NCBI GenBank assembly: GCA_963805255.1
Contig: CAWDTK010000018.1
Coordinates: 1 to 64,000, forward strand
Direction: 5' to 3'
Source of the DNA: Bog-532 sp963805255
Lineage (GTDB): Bacteria; Actinomycetota; Actinomycetes; Streptosporangiales; Streptosporangiaceae
Length of the DNA stretch: 64,000 nt
Positions within the stretch are counted from its first letter, which is position 1. Every line of letters begins with the position of its first letter. A program made the translations under genes and the position numbers. This document shows positions 9,693 through 18,765 of the stretch, piece after piece. The notes under the pieces were generated by a model. That model had not been told where the DNA came from. It did not search any database and worked only from the letters and a program-made list of their open reading frames with translations.

Positions 9693-10328
9693 ATGTCGGC
9701 AACTTCCGGCTCAGCCACGTCCTGTCCCCGACCCACGGGCAGGCCTCGCTATCTCACCCTGTGCGACACCTACTACAGCCTGGACCTGCACGGCTGCGCG
9801 CAGGCGCTGGCCGGCGCCGCCTCCGCGCTGCACCCCGCCCTGGCTGTCGTGCCCGCCGCCGGCCCTGGGCAGGCGGCCGTGCCTGGCGCCACCCGGCGGC
9901 GGGTGCTGTTCGTGTGCACGGGGAACAGCGGCCGCTCGCCGATGGCGGAGGGGCTGCTGCGGCACCAGGCGGGGGCGCGGGTGGAGGCCGCGAGCGCGGG
10001 CATCCGGCCCAGACCGCTGCACCCGGACGCGGTGGCGGTGATGCGGGACCGCTACCGCATCAACATCGTCGGCCACCGGCCCGCGCCGGTGGAGACGGCC
10101 GCCCGGGAGCGGTTCGACTACGTGATCAGCCTGTGCGACAAGGCCCGGGAGGCCTGCCCGGAGTTCTCGGGCCGTCCCGGCCTGATCCACTGGAGCCTGC
10201 CCGACCCGGCCGCCGGCGAGGGCGGCCTGGCCGGGTACCCGGCCTTCGAGGCCACCGCCGCCGAGCTGGACGCCCGGATCGGGTTCCTGCTCCCCGTCCT
10301 GGACCGGGCAGCGCCCGCCGCGGGATAA
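9693..10328 (+). CDS. Low-molecular-weight phosphatase / arsenate reductase family protein
   Basis: The C-terminal 140 residues form an LMW protein-tyrosine-phosphatase-like fold: VLFVCTGNSGRSPMAEGLL contains the Cx5R loop with Cys at about residue 75. Later WSLPDP supplies the conserved Asp-Pro pair. Thioredoxin- or mycothiol-linked arsenate reductases share this signature. About 70 residues precede the phosphatase domain without a clear family. ATG 9693 has GGAAGAAG upstream. It is followed 104 bp later by a chromate transporter, so a metal/oxyanion stress role is plausible; tyrosine phosphatase activity is the alternative. Confidence 0.8.
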   Translation: MSATSGSATSCPRPTGRPRYLTLCDTYYSLDLHGCAQALAGAASALHPALAVVPAAGPGQAAVPGATRRRVLFVCTGNSGRSPMAEGLLRHQAGARVEAASAGIRPRPLHPDAVAVMRDRYRINIVGHRPAPVETAARERFDYVISLCDKAREACPEFSGRPGLIHWSLPDPAAGEGGLAGYPAFEATAAELDARIGFLLPVLDRAAPAAG

Positions 10329-10374
10329 CGGCGGAACGCAGGCCCGGACACTCCGGTCCTGCCGCCCAGAATTA

Positions 10375-10390
10375 ATCAAGCTAGATTGAT
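10375..10390 (+). promoter_or_regulatory. ArsR-type operator upstream of chrA
   Basis: A perfect inverted repeat ATCAA-GCTAGA-TTGAT lies 42 bp before the chrA start, in an AT-rich island of otherwise GC-rich DNA. The ATCAA-N6-TTGAT layout is like metal-sensing ArsR/SmtB operators. No intact arsR gene is adjacent, so the repressor would act from elsewhere. Confidence 0.55.
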
Positions 10391-10432
10391 GTATCATCGC
10401 CTGGTGCGCGGACCGCGAGCGGCCAGGCCGCG

Positions 10433-11671
10433 ATGAGCCAGCCCGGCGAAGACGCCCCGGCCCCGGCGGCGCCCGCCGGCCGGCCCCCGGCCGTGCCGCA
10501 GGTCGCGCTCGCGACGGTGCTGAGGGAATGGGGCCGGATCGGCTGTATCGGATTCGGCGGGCCGCCTGCGCACATCAGGCTGCTGCGCCAGCTGTGCGTC
10601 GAGCGCAGGGGCTGGCTGGACGCCCGGGAGTTCGAGGACGCCATCGCCGTCTGCAACCTGATGCCCGGCCCGGCCTCCACCCAGCTCGCCATCTTCTGCG
10701 CCTGGCGCCTGCGCGGCCGGGCCGGCGCCCTCATCGGCGGCGCCGCGTTCATCATCCCCGGCCTGATCGTCATCCTCGCCCTGTCCGTCCTGTTCGTGGC
10801 CGGTTCCCCGCCGCTGTGGGTGCTCGGCGCCGGGGCCGGGGCGGGCGCCGCCGTCCCTGCGGTCGCGGTCCAGGCCGGCTGGTCGCTGCTCGTCCCCAGC
10901 TGGCGCAATAAGACCGCAGCCGTGCGATGGCTGGCCTACCTGGCCGCCGGGCTCGCCGCCGCGGCGACCATCGGCGCCTGGCTGGTCCTGGTGCTGCTCG
11001 GCTGCGGCGCCATCGAGGTGCTGGCCCGCTACGGCCCCCATCCCGGCGGGCGAGGGGCCAGGGGCGGCGGCGGCGACGGAACGCGGCTGCACGGATTCCT
11101 CGCAGCTCCCGCCTTCGTCCTCGCGGCCGGGGGCGGGGTGCTGGCGTCGGTGGCGTGGGTGGCGTTCAAGGTCGGCGGCCTGTCGTTCGGCGGCGGGTTC
11201 GTGATCATCCCCCTGATGCAAGCCAACGCGGTCAGCCGCTACCACTGGATGACCGGCGCCCAGTTCCTCAACGCCGTCGCCCTCGGCCAGGTCACCCCCG
11301 GCCCCGTCGTGCAGACCGTGGCGGTCGTCGGCTACGCCGCCGCCGGGCTCGCCGGCGGCCTGCTCGCCTCCGCGGTTGCCTTCGCCCCGTCATTCCTGAT
11401 CGTCTTGCTCGGCGGCCCCCGCTTCGAGCAGATCCGCTCCAACCAGCGCGCCCGCGCCTTCCTCGACGGCGCCGGGCCCGCCGCCATCGGCGCGATCCTC
11501 GGCTCGGCCGTCACCCTCACCCGGGAGCTCACCCACCCCTGGCAGTACGCGGTACTGGCCGGCGCCCTGGTGATACTGCTCCCGCTGCGCCGCGGCGTCG
11601 TCTTCACGCTGCTGTCAGCCGCCGCGATCGGCGTCACCATCGCCCTGGCCGCCGGCACCGTCTCCCCCTGA
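10433..11671 (+). CDS. chrA: Chromate efflux transporter ChrA
   Basis: A 412-residue CHR-family membrane protein with two homologous halves. The first half has WGRIGCIGFGGPPAHIRLLR and VCNLMPGPASTQLA. The second has GGLSFGGGFVIIPLMQ and NAVALGQVTPGPVVQT. Around ten hydrophobic segments are visible. The GFGGP and MPGP/TPGP motifs are hallmarks of chromate/sulfate antiporters that export chromate. The gene appears complete and follows an arsenate-reductase-like gene and a metal-regulator-like palindrome. Confidence 0.93.
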   Translation: MSQPGEDAPAPAAPAGRPPAVPQVALATVLREWGRIGCIGFGGPPAHIRLLRQLCVERRGWLDAREFEDAIAVCNLMPGPASTQLAIFCAWRLRGRAGALIGGAAFIIPGLIVILALSVLFVAGSPPLWVLGAGAGAGAAVPAVAVQAGWSLLVPSWRNKTAAVRWLAYLAAGLAAAATIGAWLVLVLLGCGAIEVLARYGPHPGGRGARGGGGDGTRLHGFLAAPAFVLAAGGGVLASVAWVAFKVGGLSFGGGFVIIPLMQANAVSRYHWMTGAQFLNAVALGQVTPGPVVQTVAVVGYAAAGLAGGLLASAVAFAPSFLIVLLGGPRFEQIRSNQRARAFLDGAGPAAIGAILGSAVTLTRELTHPWQYAVLAGALVILLPLRRGVVFTLLSAAAIGVTIALAAGTVSP

Positions 11672-11867
11672 CTACCGCGCCCCCGGCCGGCCCGCTGCAC
11701 GGCCAACCGCAGAACCTGGTCACCCACGCCGGCCCGGGATGACGACGGGTGGGACGTGTCGCCCCGGCTCGAGCGGTCGCTGACCGCCTGCGCCGGGCTG
11801 CGGCTCCCGGAATGCCTCCCGCATGGCCGGCCCGTTCTCAGCGGAATCACGCACCCGGGTAACCGGC

Positions 11868-12193
11868 AAGGAACTTATGAAGTGCTGCACTACCCGCGAA
11901 CTCGGCTCCGCGCTCGGCGTCGCCGTGCTCAGCACGGTCCTCACCGCCAGCTTCGCCAGCCACCTGCCCGCCGCCCTGCGGGACCTCCCCGGCGCCCGGG
12001 GCAGGCCGTCAGGCACTCGGTCAGCGCCGCCCTCGCGTACGCCGGCAGCGCTTTTAGCCCGGTCGTCCACGCGCACCTGCTGGACGCCAGCCGCTACACG
12101 TTCACCAGCGGCACCAGCTCCGGACTCCCCGTCGGGGCCGCCCTGCTTCTGCTCACGACCGCTGTCGTCGCCCTCCAGCACCCCAAGGAATAG
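11868..12193 (+). pseudogene. DHA2-type MFS transporter, C-terminal remnant
   Basis: TRELGSALGVAVLSTVLTAS resembles the last helices of an EmrB/QacA-type drug exporter. At about 12000 the frame changes and continues as HSVSAALAYAGSAFSPVVHA, then LLLLTTAVVALQHPKE with a stop at 12191. The N-terminal twelve or so helices are missing. Confidence 0.65.
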
Positions 12194-12212
12194 AGAAGTA
12201 GATAGGATCGAC

Positions 12213-12305
12213 ATGATTGTCATCACCGCACCCACCAGCACCATCGGCCGTCGGCTCGTCGATGACCTTCGGGAGCAAGATAGAGACGGCGCGGTGGACG
12301 GCCGT
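12213..12305 (+). pseudogene. NmrA-like NAD(P)-binding protein, N-terminal remnant
   Basis: MIVITAPTSTIGRRLVDDL matches the beginning of NmrA-type atypical short-chain dehydrogenases (a beta strand and a T/G-rich dinucleotide loop). Similarity fades after about 30 residues and the convergent permease gene ends at 12328. Confidence 0.5.
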
Positions 12306-12327
12306 GCCTCCGTGCGGTGCCGCTGGG

Positions 12328-13638
12328 TCATTCCCCCGGCTGGGACCGTAGGTGGTGATGGGAGATGTACTCCTCGGCCTTCGCGTCGGGAAGCCGGACG
12401 GCGATCGCCCAGTAGTAGATCACCAGGCTGAAGACCGCGATGACCAGGATGTCCCACCACAGCCCGAGGTGGCCGGCCGCGCCGGTGCCGAAGGTGCCCT
12501 GCCAGGAGATGATGCCCAGGCCGATCAGGTAGGCGGGAAGCCACTGCGCGGACTTCCAGTCAAGGGAGGGCGTGTTCGGGTTGGCCTTGAAGGCGATGGA
12601 CAGGCCGATCAGCACGTAGCCGAGTACGATGGCCGCGCCCAGCCGCCAGATCACGTTCCAGCCGCTCCAGTAGATGATCAAGTTCGCGATGATGAAAGCT
12701 ACCGGCGACCAGAAGCCGCCGGCGGCATCCGGTACGGGCGGGCCACGCGGGGCTGCTGCTTGCGCAGGGCGCCGAAGGCGAGCGGCCCTCCCGCGTACAT
12801 CAGCACGCTGGCCGAGGTGATGAAGCCGACCAGCTGATGCCAGCTCGGGAAGGGCAGGAAGAAGATCAGCCCGGCGATGAAGGTGAAGATCAGGCTGAAC
12901 CACGGGACGCCGCGCTGGTCGGTCTTCTCGAAGATGGCGGGCACGTATCCGTTGCGGGACAGGCCGTAGGAGATCCGTGATGTGGTGGTGGTGTAGATCA
13001 GTCCGGAGCCGGAGGGCGAGATGATCGCGTCGATGTACAGGATGGTGGCGAGCCAGCCCAGCCCCAGGAGCGTCGCCAGCCCGGCGAACGGGCCGGCCTC
13101 GCCCGTGAACGACAGGGCGGCCCAGCCACGGTGGGAACCAGGAAGAACGCCAGCAAAGGTAGCTGCCACGCCGGCTCTCGCCGCTGAGCCCCAGCTTGAC
13201 CAGGAAGGCGCCGAAGTAAAGCGCCGCGCCGGCCAGGCAGGCGGCGGCCATGAGGACGTAGCCGAAGATAAGGCCCCATCCGCCGGCGAACGCGGCGCTA
13301 CGTCCGAGGCCCGACGCCGTGTAGGTGTACAGGGAACCGGCAGCCGCGGTGCGGCGAGCGAACTGGGCGATGCTGTAGCCCACCAGGACGGCAACGACGG
13401 TCGCCAGAATGTAGGACCAGATCGTGCCCCGGCCGGCGGTCAGGTAGACCACGGCCAAGGTCCCGATCGAGATACTCGGCCCAGTTGCGGCCAGCGACTG
13501 GCCGAACACCTCGAAGCCGGTCACTGACCGGCGCGCCAGCTCATTTTCCTTTACCAACGGAGTGGTACCGTCTCCGGCAGATGGCCCGGCCCGTGGACCG
13601 GTCGGCGCCGGGTTGCCGATGTCGCGACTGGCAGTCAT
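12328..13638 (-). pseudogene. APC-family amino-acid permease (internal deletion, frameshifts)
   Basis: Helices 1-4 read well (LARRSVTGFEVFGQSLAATG to ALYFGAFLVKLGLSGES). The frame then shifts near 13170 into TFAGVLPGSHRGWAALSF and LGWLATILYIDAIISPSGSG, through GLSRNGYVPAIFEKTDQRGV. It shifts back near 12715 into FWSPVAFIIANLIIYWSGWN and runs to the end. Compared with full-length homologues about 100 residues (around helices 5-6) are missing at the first lesion. This is true decay rather than a single-base error. GAGGAGC precedes the ATG. Confidence 0.85.
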
Positions 13639-14828
13639 TTCATGCTCCTCATGCTCGTTGCCCGGTACTGATCGGTGCCGGTCACCTCAACCGGCCGCGG
13701 CGACGGCGGGGGCAGGCCCGTCGGGCGCCGCCGCCCGGATGTGACGTTCGCCGACCGGACGGCCGTCTGCCGGCTCGGCTGCCGACAGGAAGAGAGGGCG
13801 CGGTGTCGTGGTGAAGGCAAGCGCTACCAGGCCACTGAGCCCGGTGCCGCCACCAGGCGGCCGCGCGGCGCCGCCGAGAGGACGGCGATGGCGGTGACGG
13901 CCGCGGCGACCTGACGCGGCTCGTAACGGCCATCGCTGCGCCAGTTGGAGCGGTCACGCCCGGGCAGGTCGATCGCCGCCGCCCGGGCGGCCGAGGGCGA
14001 GGCCAACCTCATCCCACGCCTGGGTGCTGCGGCCCGCCTTGTGCAGGAAGACGACGTCGGACGGACCTGTGGCCCCACACGACTGGCCCCACACGACTGG
14101 CCCCACACGACGGCGCTGAGATGCCCGTCGGCCGGGACGTTAACCCAGCTCCTTCGGACCGTGGGCGCGCCGCCGCAGGGTATCCCGGCCGCCTCGGCCG
14201 TCTGATGGAGAACTCCGAACCCGTTGCCGGGGTCGGCAAACTGCTGCAGCACTGCACCACCCTTGGCCGTGCCTTCAAAGGACGACGCCTCGTGCAGCGG
14301 TTCGATGCGTCGCCGGGCTACCAGGTGCTTTCGGCGCCTGCGGGCGGAGGTGCGGGCGTGCAGTGCAGCGTCAATGCTGCGCTGGGCACCCACCCACAGA
14401 GCGGCCGACCTGACAAAGCCCGCTCTTCATCCGGCCCAGGTCAACGTGACGCCGGGCGGTGAGGGGGCAGGCACTGGCATTCACTTCTTCAGGGTGGCAT
14501 CGGGGCTCAGAAAAGTCAATGTTTCCGACCAATTTAATCGGTTTTCGGTCTCTGAACGGAATCGCCCACCAATGGTTAAGCGGCGGGGCGAGGGTGAGGG
14601 CCTCCTCATAGGCGCGCACCGGGTCGAGCAGGCTCAGCGTGGGTGACAGCGGCTGGGCGTCGGTGTCGCCCAGCACGAAGGTCGCCGTCGGCAAGATCAG
14701 CAGCTGGTCGTGAGTGCGGCTATGGCAGGATAGGTGTCCCTTCACGTCGGCGTAGAAGGCCTTGCCATTGTTGAGCTTGCTGTGCCGGCTGAAGCCTGCC
14801 CGTGGCGGTCGTTGTCGATGAGATCGAT
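13639..14828. other. Region without a recognisable gene
   Basis: Several open frames exist on both strands but none shows a known family. The minus-strand frame from about 14790 to 14500 reads plausibly (FYADVKGHLSCHSRTHDQLL and later LNHWWAIPFRDRKPIKLVG) and may be another decayed gene. G+C is locally lower around 14500-14590. Confidence 0.4.
14070..14111 (+). repeat. Three exact tandem copies of a 14-bp unit containing TGGCCCCAC
   Basis: The unit TGGCCCCACACGAC is repeated at 14070-14083, 14084-14097 and 14098-14111. Its core is the same TGGCCCCAC found at the ends of the IS21 element 5-10 kb away, so this may be a remnant IS21-type end. Confidence 0.75.
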
Positions 14829-14945
14829 GGACAACTCTTGGGTGCTCAGCACGTTCTCGTCCCGCAGTCCGAGCGCCGTCGACACTTCGAGGCCGGCGAC
14901 CCACAAGGCGTCGAAACCGCAGTCTGCGGCGCCCCGGGCAGGCAG
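14829..14945 (-). pseudogene. PEP mutase / isocitrate lyase superfamily fragment
   Basis: GFDALWVAGLEVSTALGLRD aligns with the early part of phosphoenolpyruvate-mutase-like enzymes (GF.GIW.SGL.IS.ALG.RD). It continues as ENVLSTQELS before similarity is lost. The catalytic D-x-D region that should follow is absent. A MazG-like fragment is fused upstream. Confidence 0.5.
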
Positions 14946-14946
14946 T

Positions 14947-15015
14947 GCACCGATGACCGCCTCCGCGGCTTCCCCTACCTCTTCGGTCAGCTTGAGCAGG
15001 TTGATCCAGCCGTCG
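14947..15015 (-). pseudogene. MazG-like nucleotide pyrophosphohydrolase fragment
   Basis: GWINLLKLTEEVGEAAEAVI carries the EExxE metal-binding helix typical of MazG-type pyrophosphohydrolases. Only about 23 residues remain before it runs into the PEP-mutase-like segment. Confidence 0.45.
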
Positions 15016-15180
15016 GCCGGTCCCGGTCAGCCCGGACGACGACTCATGTGACCTGCGTCATATTCCATTAAATAGGTCGTTTTAGTATGTTAGCCGTATG
15101 AGGTCGCCCGAGCCCTTCGTAGCCCGCCGCTACGTCGACTTCAAGCGGGTTTGCAGCGCGATCTGTCGCTGACCGCTGAC

Positions 15181-15496
15181 CGGCGAGCGGGGCCTGTTCA
15201 TCGGCGGGTTCGCGCAGCGGATCGTGGGCCTGTCCAACGGCGAGTCACGGGACGTCCTGCGGTTGCTGCAGGCCTACGTGACCCGGCCCGAGAACGTGCT
15301 GCGGCTGGCGTGGGAGCCGGGCCATCTCGTGTTGTTCGACAACCGGATCACCCAGCACTACGCCGTCGACAACTACGATGACCTGCCCCGGCGGCTCAAC
15401 CGGGTCACGGTCGCCGGCGACGTCCCGGTCGGTGCCGACGGCAAACAGAGCTATGCCCTCAAAGGCGATGCCTCGCACTACACGCCGGTGGGCTAG
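15181..15496 (+). pseudogene. TauD-type alpha-ketoglutarate dioxygenase, C-terminal fragment
   Basis: GERGLFIGGFAQRIVGLSNG, then PGHLVLFDNRITQHYAVDNY and a C-terminal NRVTVAGDVPVG match the last third of TauD/AtsK-type Fe(II)/alpha-ketoglutarate dioxygenases. The segment holds the distal iron-binding His (TQHYA) and the Arg near the C-terminus. The N-terminal HxD half is missing. It is followed at once by an ABC permease remnant, the usual order in sulfonate loci. Confidence 0.75.
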
Positions 15497-15499
15497 CCG

Positions 15500-15782
15500 G
15501 TGGCGGCTGATCCGCAGGCTGCTGCCCGGCGCGCTGCCCGGATTCCTTGTCGGCCTGCACTTCGCGCGGGCCTGCAGCGTGCTTAGCCAGGTCGCCGCCA
15601 AGCAGGTCAATGCCATTTCAGGGATCGGATTCATGATGAACCAAGCGCAGACCTGCGACCGGGTGGATGAGATCTGCCTGGGGCTCGTCATCTACGCCGT
15701 CCTCCGGCTCGCCGCGGACCAGGCCGTCCGGATCTTCCAGTGCGCCTTGCTGACCTGGCGTCCCGGCTACTCCGGCGCATGA
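15500..15782 (+). pseudogene. Sulfonate-type (SsuC/TauC-like) ABC permease, C-terminal fragment
   Basis: WRLIRRLLPGALPGFLVGLH, then AAKQVNAISGIGFMMNQAQT and LGLVIYAVLRLAADQAVRI match the last two transmembrane segments and coupling region of NitT/TauT permeases. The N-terminal part is missing. Its stop TGA (15780-15782) overlaps the ATG of the ATPase gene by ATGA, so translational coupling has been kept. Confidence 0.75.
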
Positions 15783-16525
15783 CCAGCCAGGAATGGGTGG
15801 CGGCGCCGCAAGGCGGCACCCGCGAAGGCATCAGTGTGGTGGCCGAGAACGTGGTGCGCCGGTTCGGCGACCGGATCGTTCTCGACCACCTGCGTCTGGA
15901 GATCCCGGCATCGGAGTTCGTGGTGCTGCTCGGCCCCTCAGGCTGCGGTAAGACCACCCTCCTCCGCCTGCTCGGCGGCCTTGACTGGCCAGACGGCGGC
16001 ACGGTGACCGTGCCGCGGGCACGGGCGATCGTCTTCCAGGGGGCTCGCCTGCTGCCGTGGCAGCAGGTATGGCAGAACGTGACGATCGGGCTGTACGGCA
16101 ACGATGCCAAACGCACAGGACAGTCAGTTCTGGACGAGGTCGGGCTCAGCGCGCGGGCTGGCGCATGGCCCAGCACCCTGTCCGGCGGCGAGGCACAGCC
16201 CGTCGCGCTGGCACGTGCTCTCGTGTCAGACCCTGCGCTCGTCCTGCTCGACGAGCCGTTCGCCGCGCTCGATGCGATCACCAGGCTGCGGATGCACGAT
16301 CTGGTCCGCGCCCTGCATCACAAGTGCAACGCGGCGACGCTACTGGTCACACGCGATGTCGATGACGCCATCGCCCTGGCCGACCGCATCCTGGTCATGC
16401 GCGACGGCCGGATCGGCAGTGAGCACCGGGTGAAACTCGGCAGCCAGGACGGCTCCTGCGGTCTCGCGCGCGAGGAGTTGCGCGCAAATCTTCTCCTCGA
16501 GATCGGCATAAGCGCCGGGCGGTGA
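15779..16525 (+). CDS. Sulfonate/nitrate-type ABC transporter ATPase (SsuB-like), H-loop His replaced
   Basis: A 248-residue ATPase: Walker A LLGPSGCGKTTLLR, Q-loop region VFQGARLLPWQQV, signature LSGGEAQPVALARAL, Walker B ALVLLDEPFAALD. The switch (H-loop) histidine, normally in VTHD, is Arg here (LVTRDVDDAI), and the signature Gln-Arg/Lys-Val is altered to AQPVA. Both changes would be expected to harm ATP hydrolysis. The start ATG overlaps the permease stop. With truncated permease and dioxygenase upstream, this looks like the last open frame of a dying sulfonate-uptake operon. Confidence 0.82.
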   Translation: MTSQEWVAAPQGGTREGISVVAENVVRRFGDRIVLDHLRLEIPASEFVVLLGPSGCGKTTLLRLLGGLDWPDGGTVTVPRARAIVFQGARLLPWQQVWQNVTIGLYGNDAKRTGQSVLDEVGLSARAGAWPSTLSGGEAQPVALARALVSDPALVLLDEPFAALDAITRLRMHDLVRALHHKCNAATLLVTRDVDDAIALADRILVMRDGRIGSEHRVKLGSQDGSCGLAREELRANLLLEIGISAGR

Positions 16526-17142
16526 GTTGACGGTGAGCTGCCGGCAAGTCGTTGCCTTCACAGGAAGTGTGCGTATAGTCGATAAGGTCGGTCGAAATAC
16601 TACGATAATACTTCGTGACCGGGCTGGTTACGGTTCAGGCGGCGGTGGGTCAGGCGGCTGGCCGCCCGCGGTCTGGCTGGGCTGCGAGCCGAGTTCCGGC
16701 GCTGCCGCGTGCGCCACATCGGCGTGGTCGCTGCACGTTGCCCGGTGACCTGATGACGGTGTCCGGATCGCCCAGGTATTCACCGCGCAGGTTCTGGATC
16801 AGGCGGGCGATGCGCCCGTAGGAGAAGTCATACGAGTCCGCCCGACGGGCTCACGTCCGGCAGCCTCCACCACCGGCCTGAAGGCCGGCGCACTGACGGC
16901 CATATTGGCAGCCGACCTCGGCCAGCCGTTCCGCGACGTACTCCGCAGCGGCCCGCTCCACGGTCAGGACCGGTACCCGCGGCTTGTCCGGCGGGGGCCA
17001 GCGCCTGACCTCCAGGCCCGCGGGGTGGACCTGGCGGTGCTCGACCAGGGCATCGACACCTCCACCGCGGTAGGGCGGATGTTCGTGGCCGGTTCCGGCA
17101 GGCACGTGACATGCGTGCCGGTCACCACGCCGATGGCGCGGG
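16526..17142. other. Intergenic region with one copy of a hairpin repeat
   Basis: No convincing gene. It contains an AT-richer patch (16565-16615) and the 28-bp repeat at 16868-16895. Short open frames on the minus strand around 16850-17110 overlap the repeat and do not match a family I know. Confidence 0.4.
16868..16895 (+). repeat. 28-bp hairpin repeat, copy 1
   Basis: Identical over 28 bp to 18766-18793. The core CCGGCCT-GA-AGGCCGG is a perfect stem. Flanks are also partly conserved. Confidence 0.8.
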
Positions 17143-18150
17143 TCACCACGCCGATGGCGCGGGCTCAGGCTGCCCGGAACCGGCGGTCAGCCCGGCAGGG
17201 CCGAGCACGTCATCGCCGTAGAGATCCTGCAGCCAGTTGGTCTGGTAGATGGTCTCGAGGTAGCGCCCGCCCAGGTCCGGGGCGATGGCCACCGCGGTGA
17301 GGTCACGCGCGTCATGCTCGGCCAGCCAGCCCATCGCGCCGCTGACCACCGTGCCGGTGGAGCCGCCGAACAAGAACCCGCGCCGGGCCAGGCGATGGCA
17401 GGCGCGGATGGTGTCCGCCTCCTCCACCCGTATCACCTCGTCCACATAGGACTCGTCCAGCAGCGGCGGGCGGACGCTCATGCCCAGGCCGGGAATCATC
17501 CGGCGGCCCGGCGCACCACCGAAGCTGACCGAGCCGGCAGCGTCGACCGCGACAACCCGCACCGGCCGGCGCCACTCCCGGAAGTAACGCGCGCAGCCCA
17601 TCAGGGTCCCGGTCGTGCCGGCCCCGACAAACAGCACGTCCAGCTGCGGGAACTGGCGGGCGATCGCCGGCGCCGTCGTCCGGTAGTGCGCCATCCAGTT
17701 GCCCGGATTGGCGTACTGGTTGAGCCACACGTACCGGTCGTCGGAGGCGCACAGCGCGCGGATGTAGTTCATCCGCGCGCCCAGCATGCCGTCGACCGGA
17801 TCCGGCTCGGTGATGACGTGCACCTGGCTGCCCAGCGCCTCCATCAGCAGCCTGGTCGGCAGGTTGCAGCGGGAGTCAGTCACGCACAAGAACCGGTAGC
17901 CCTTGCTCGCGGCGATCATGCTCAGCGCCACGCCCAGGTTCCCGGACGAGGACTCCACCAGCACCGATCCCGGCGTCAGCACCCCATCCCGGTCGAGGGC
18001 CTCCACCATCTCGGCCGCGGCCTTCACCTTGATCGAGCCGGCGAAGTTGAACCCCTCACACTTCAAGAACAGCGAGCGCCCGAAGACCGGCCGGACGTCA
18101 ACGTAAAGGTCGTCCTCATTGAACTCCTGCGGAACGGATATCACTGTCAC
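17143..18150 (-). CDS. SbnA-like PLP-dependent cysteine-synthase-family enzyme
   Basis: A 335-residue fold-type II PLP enzyme. The Schiff-base Lys is in FNFAGSIKVKAA (about Lys41). The substrate loop is VLVESSSGNLGVALS, and the phosphate-binding Gly-rich loop is VGAGTTGTLMG; FGGSTGTVVSGA lies near the C-terminus. The sequence is closer to the SbnA group (phosphoserine plus glutamate to N-(2-amino-2-carboxyethyl)glutamate, a 2,3-diaminopropionate precursor) than to CysK. The partner dehydrogenase SbnB is not beside it, so the product is uncertain. The gene looks complete. Confidence 0.8.
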   Translation of the reverse strand: MTVISVPQEFNEDDLYVDVRPVFGRSLFLKCEGFNFAGSIKVKAAAEMVEALDRDGVLTPGSVLVESSSGNLGVALSMIAASKGYRFLCVTDSRCNLPTRLLMEALGSQVHVITEPDPVDGMLGARMNYIRALCASDDRYVWLNQYANPGNWMAHYRTTAPAIARQFPQLDVLFVGAGTTGTLMGCARYFREWRRPVRVVAVDAAGSVSFGGAPGRRMIPGLGMSVRPPLLDESYVDEVIRVEEADTIRACHRLARRGFLFGGSTGTVVSGAMGWLAEHDARDLTAVAIAPDLGGRYLETIYQTNWLQDLYGDDVLGPAGLTAGSGQPEPAPSAW

Positions 18151-18159
18151 GATGACCCC

Positions 18160-18384
18160 TCACTCGCTACTGGTGCCAGGCATGCTCGTCACGACATGTC
18201 TCCTTTTCGGCGTACGGCAGCCGAATGCGTCCAGCCGGCATCTCATCCGGCAGGCACCTGACGCGGTGCCGCGCCGCCTTCCCCGTGAGGCCCGTTGAGG
18301 CGGTGCCGCGGTCACCGGGCCTGCCGTGAACATCGCCTCGGCCGCCGCCACCGCGACGAGTGTCCCTCTTACGCAACGCTTCAT
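18160..18384 (-). CDS. Possible small secreted peptide, 74 aa
   Basis: MKRCVRGTLVAVAAAEAMFTAG with AAPP behind it looks like a signal peptide. The remainder is Arg-rich with four Cys. It lies 9 bp upstream of the SbnA-like gene on the same strand. No family is recognised and coding status is uncertain. Confidence 0.3.
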   Translation of the reverse strand: MKRCVRGTLVAVAAAEAMFTAGPVTAAPPQRASRGRRRGTASGACRMRCRLDAFGCRTPKRRHVVTSMPGTSSE

Positions 18385-18479
18385 ATCCGCTCCGATCGCT
18401 ACGAGTCCGACACGGCGTAACTGTCATGTCGCAGCACCGTGACACCAGAAGGAGCCCCCGGTAACTCGACGCCTCAGGT

Positions 18480-18730
18480 GTTCGCCCGGTTGACGCGACC
18501 GGATATCGGTTTTGCTTACGTTGGCACCGGTATCGTCGGCGGGCACCGTTGGTGGCAGGGCTGGCCCGTTCCCGCATGCCACGGCTGAGTCGGCGCCCAC
18601 GGGCGTTGCGCGCGGCGGTGATGTCCTTCAGGCTGACGGTAGTCCTGGCAAGCTCGGGCAGATCGCCCGGCACAACAACGCGGCGCCGGTGAAGACACGG
18701 ATCTCGGCCATGTCCGGTGGGCGCCCAATG
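18480..18730 (-). pseudogene. Mu/TniA-type transposase, C-terminal remnant
   Basis: Read across two frames: EIRVFTGAALLCRAICPELA and TTVSLKDITAARNARGRRLS, followed by basic residues. This matches the C-terminal beta-barrel and tail of actinobacterial Mu-type integrase/transposases. The catalytic core is absent. A frameshift lies near 18660. Confidence 0.6.
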
Positions 18731-18765
18731 GCTCGCGTCGCGGGAGGCTGAGGTCCGTCCGCCTT

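Noticed and set aside
11756..11867. Possible start of a new gene between chrA and the MFS remnant
   Set aside because: No motif or ribosome site; the DHA2-type similarity begins only after about 11868.
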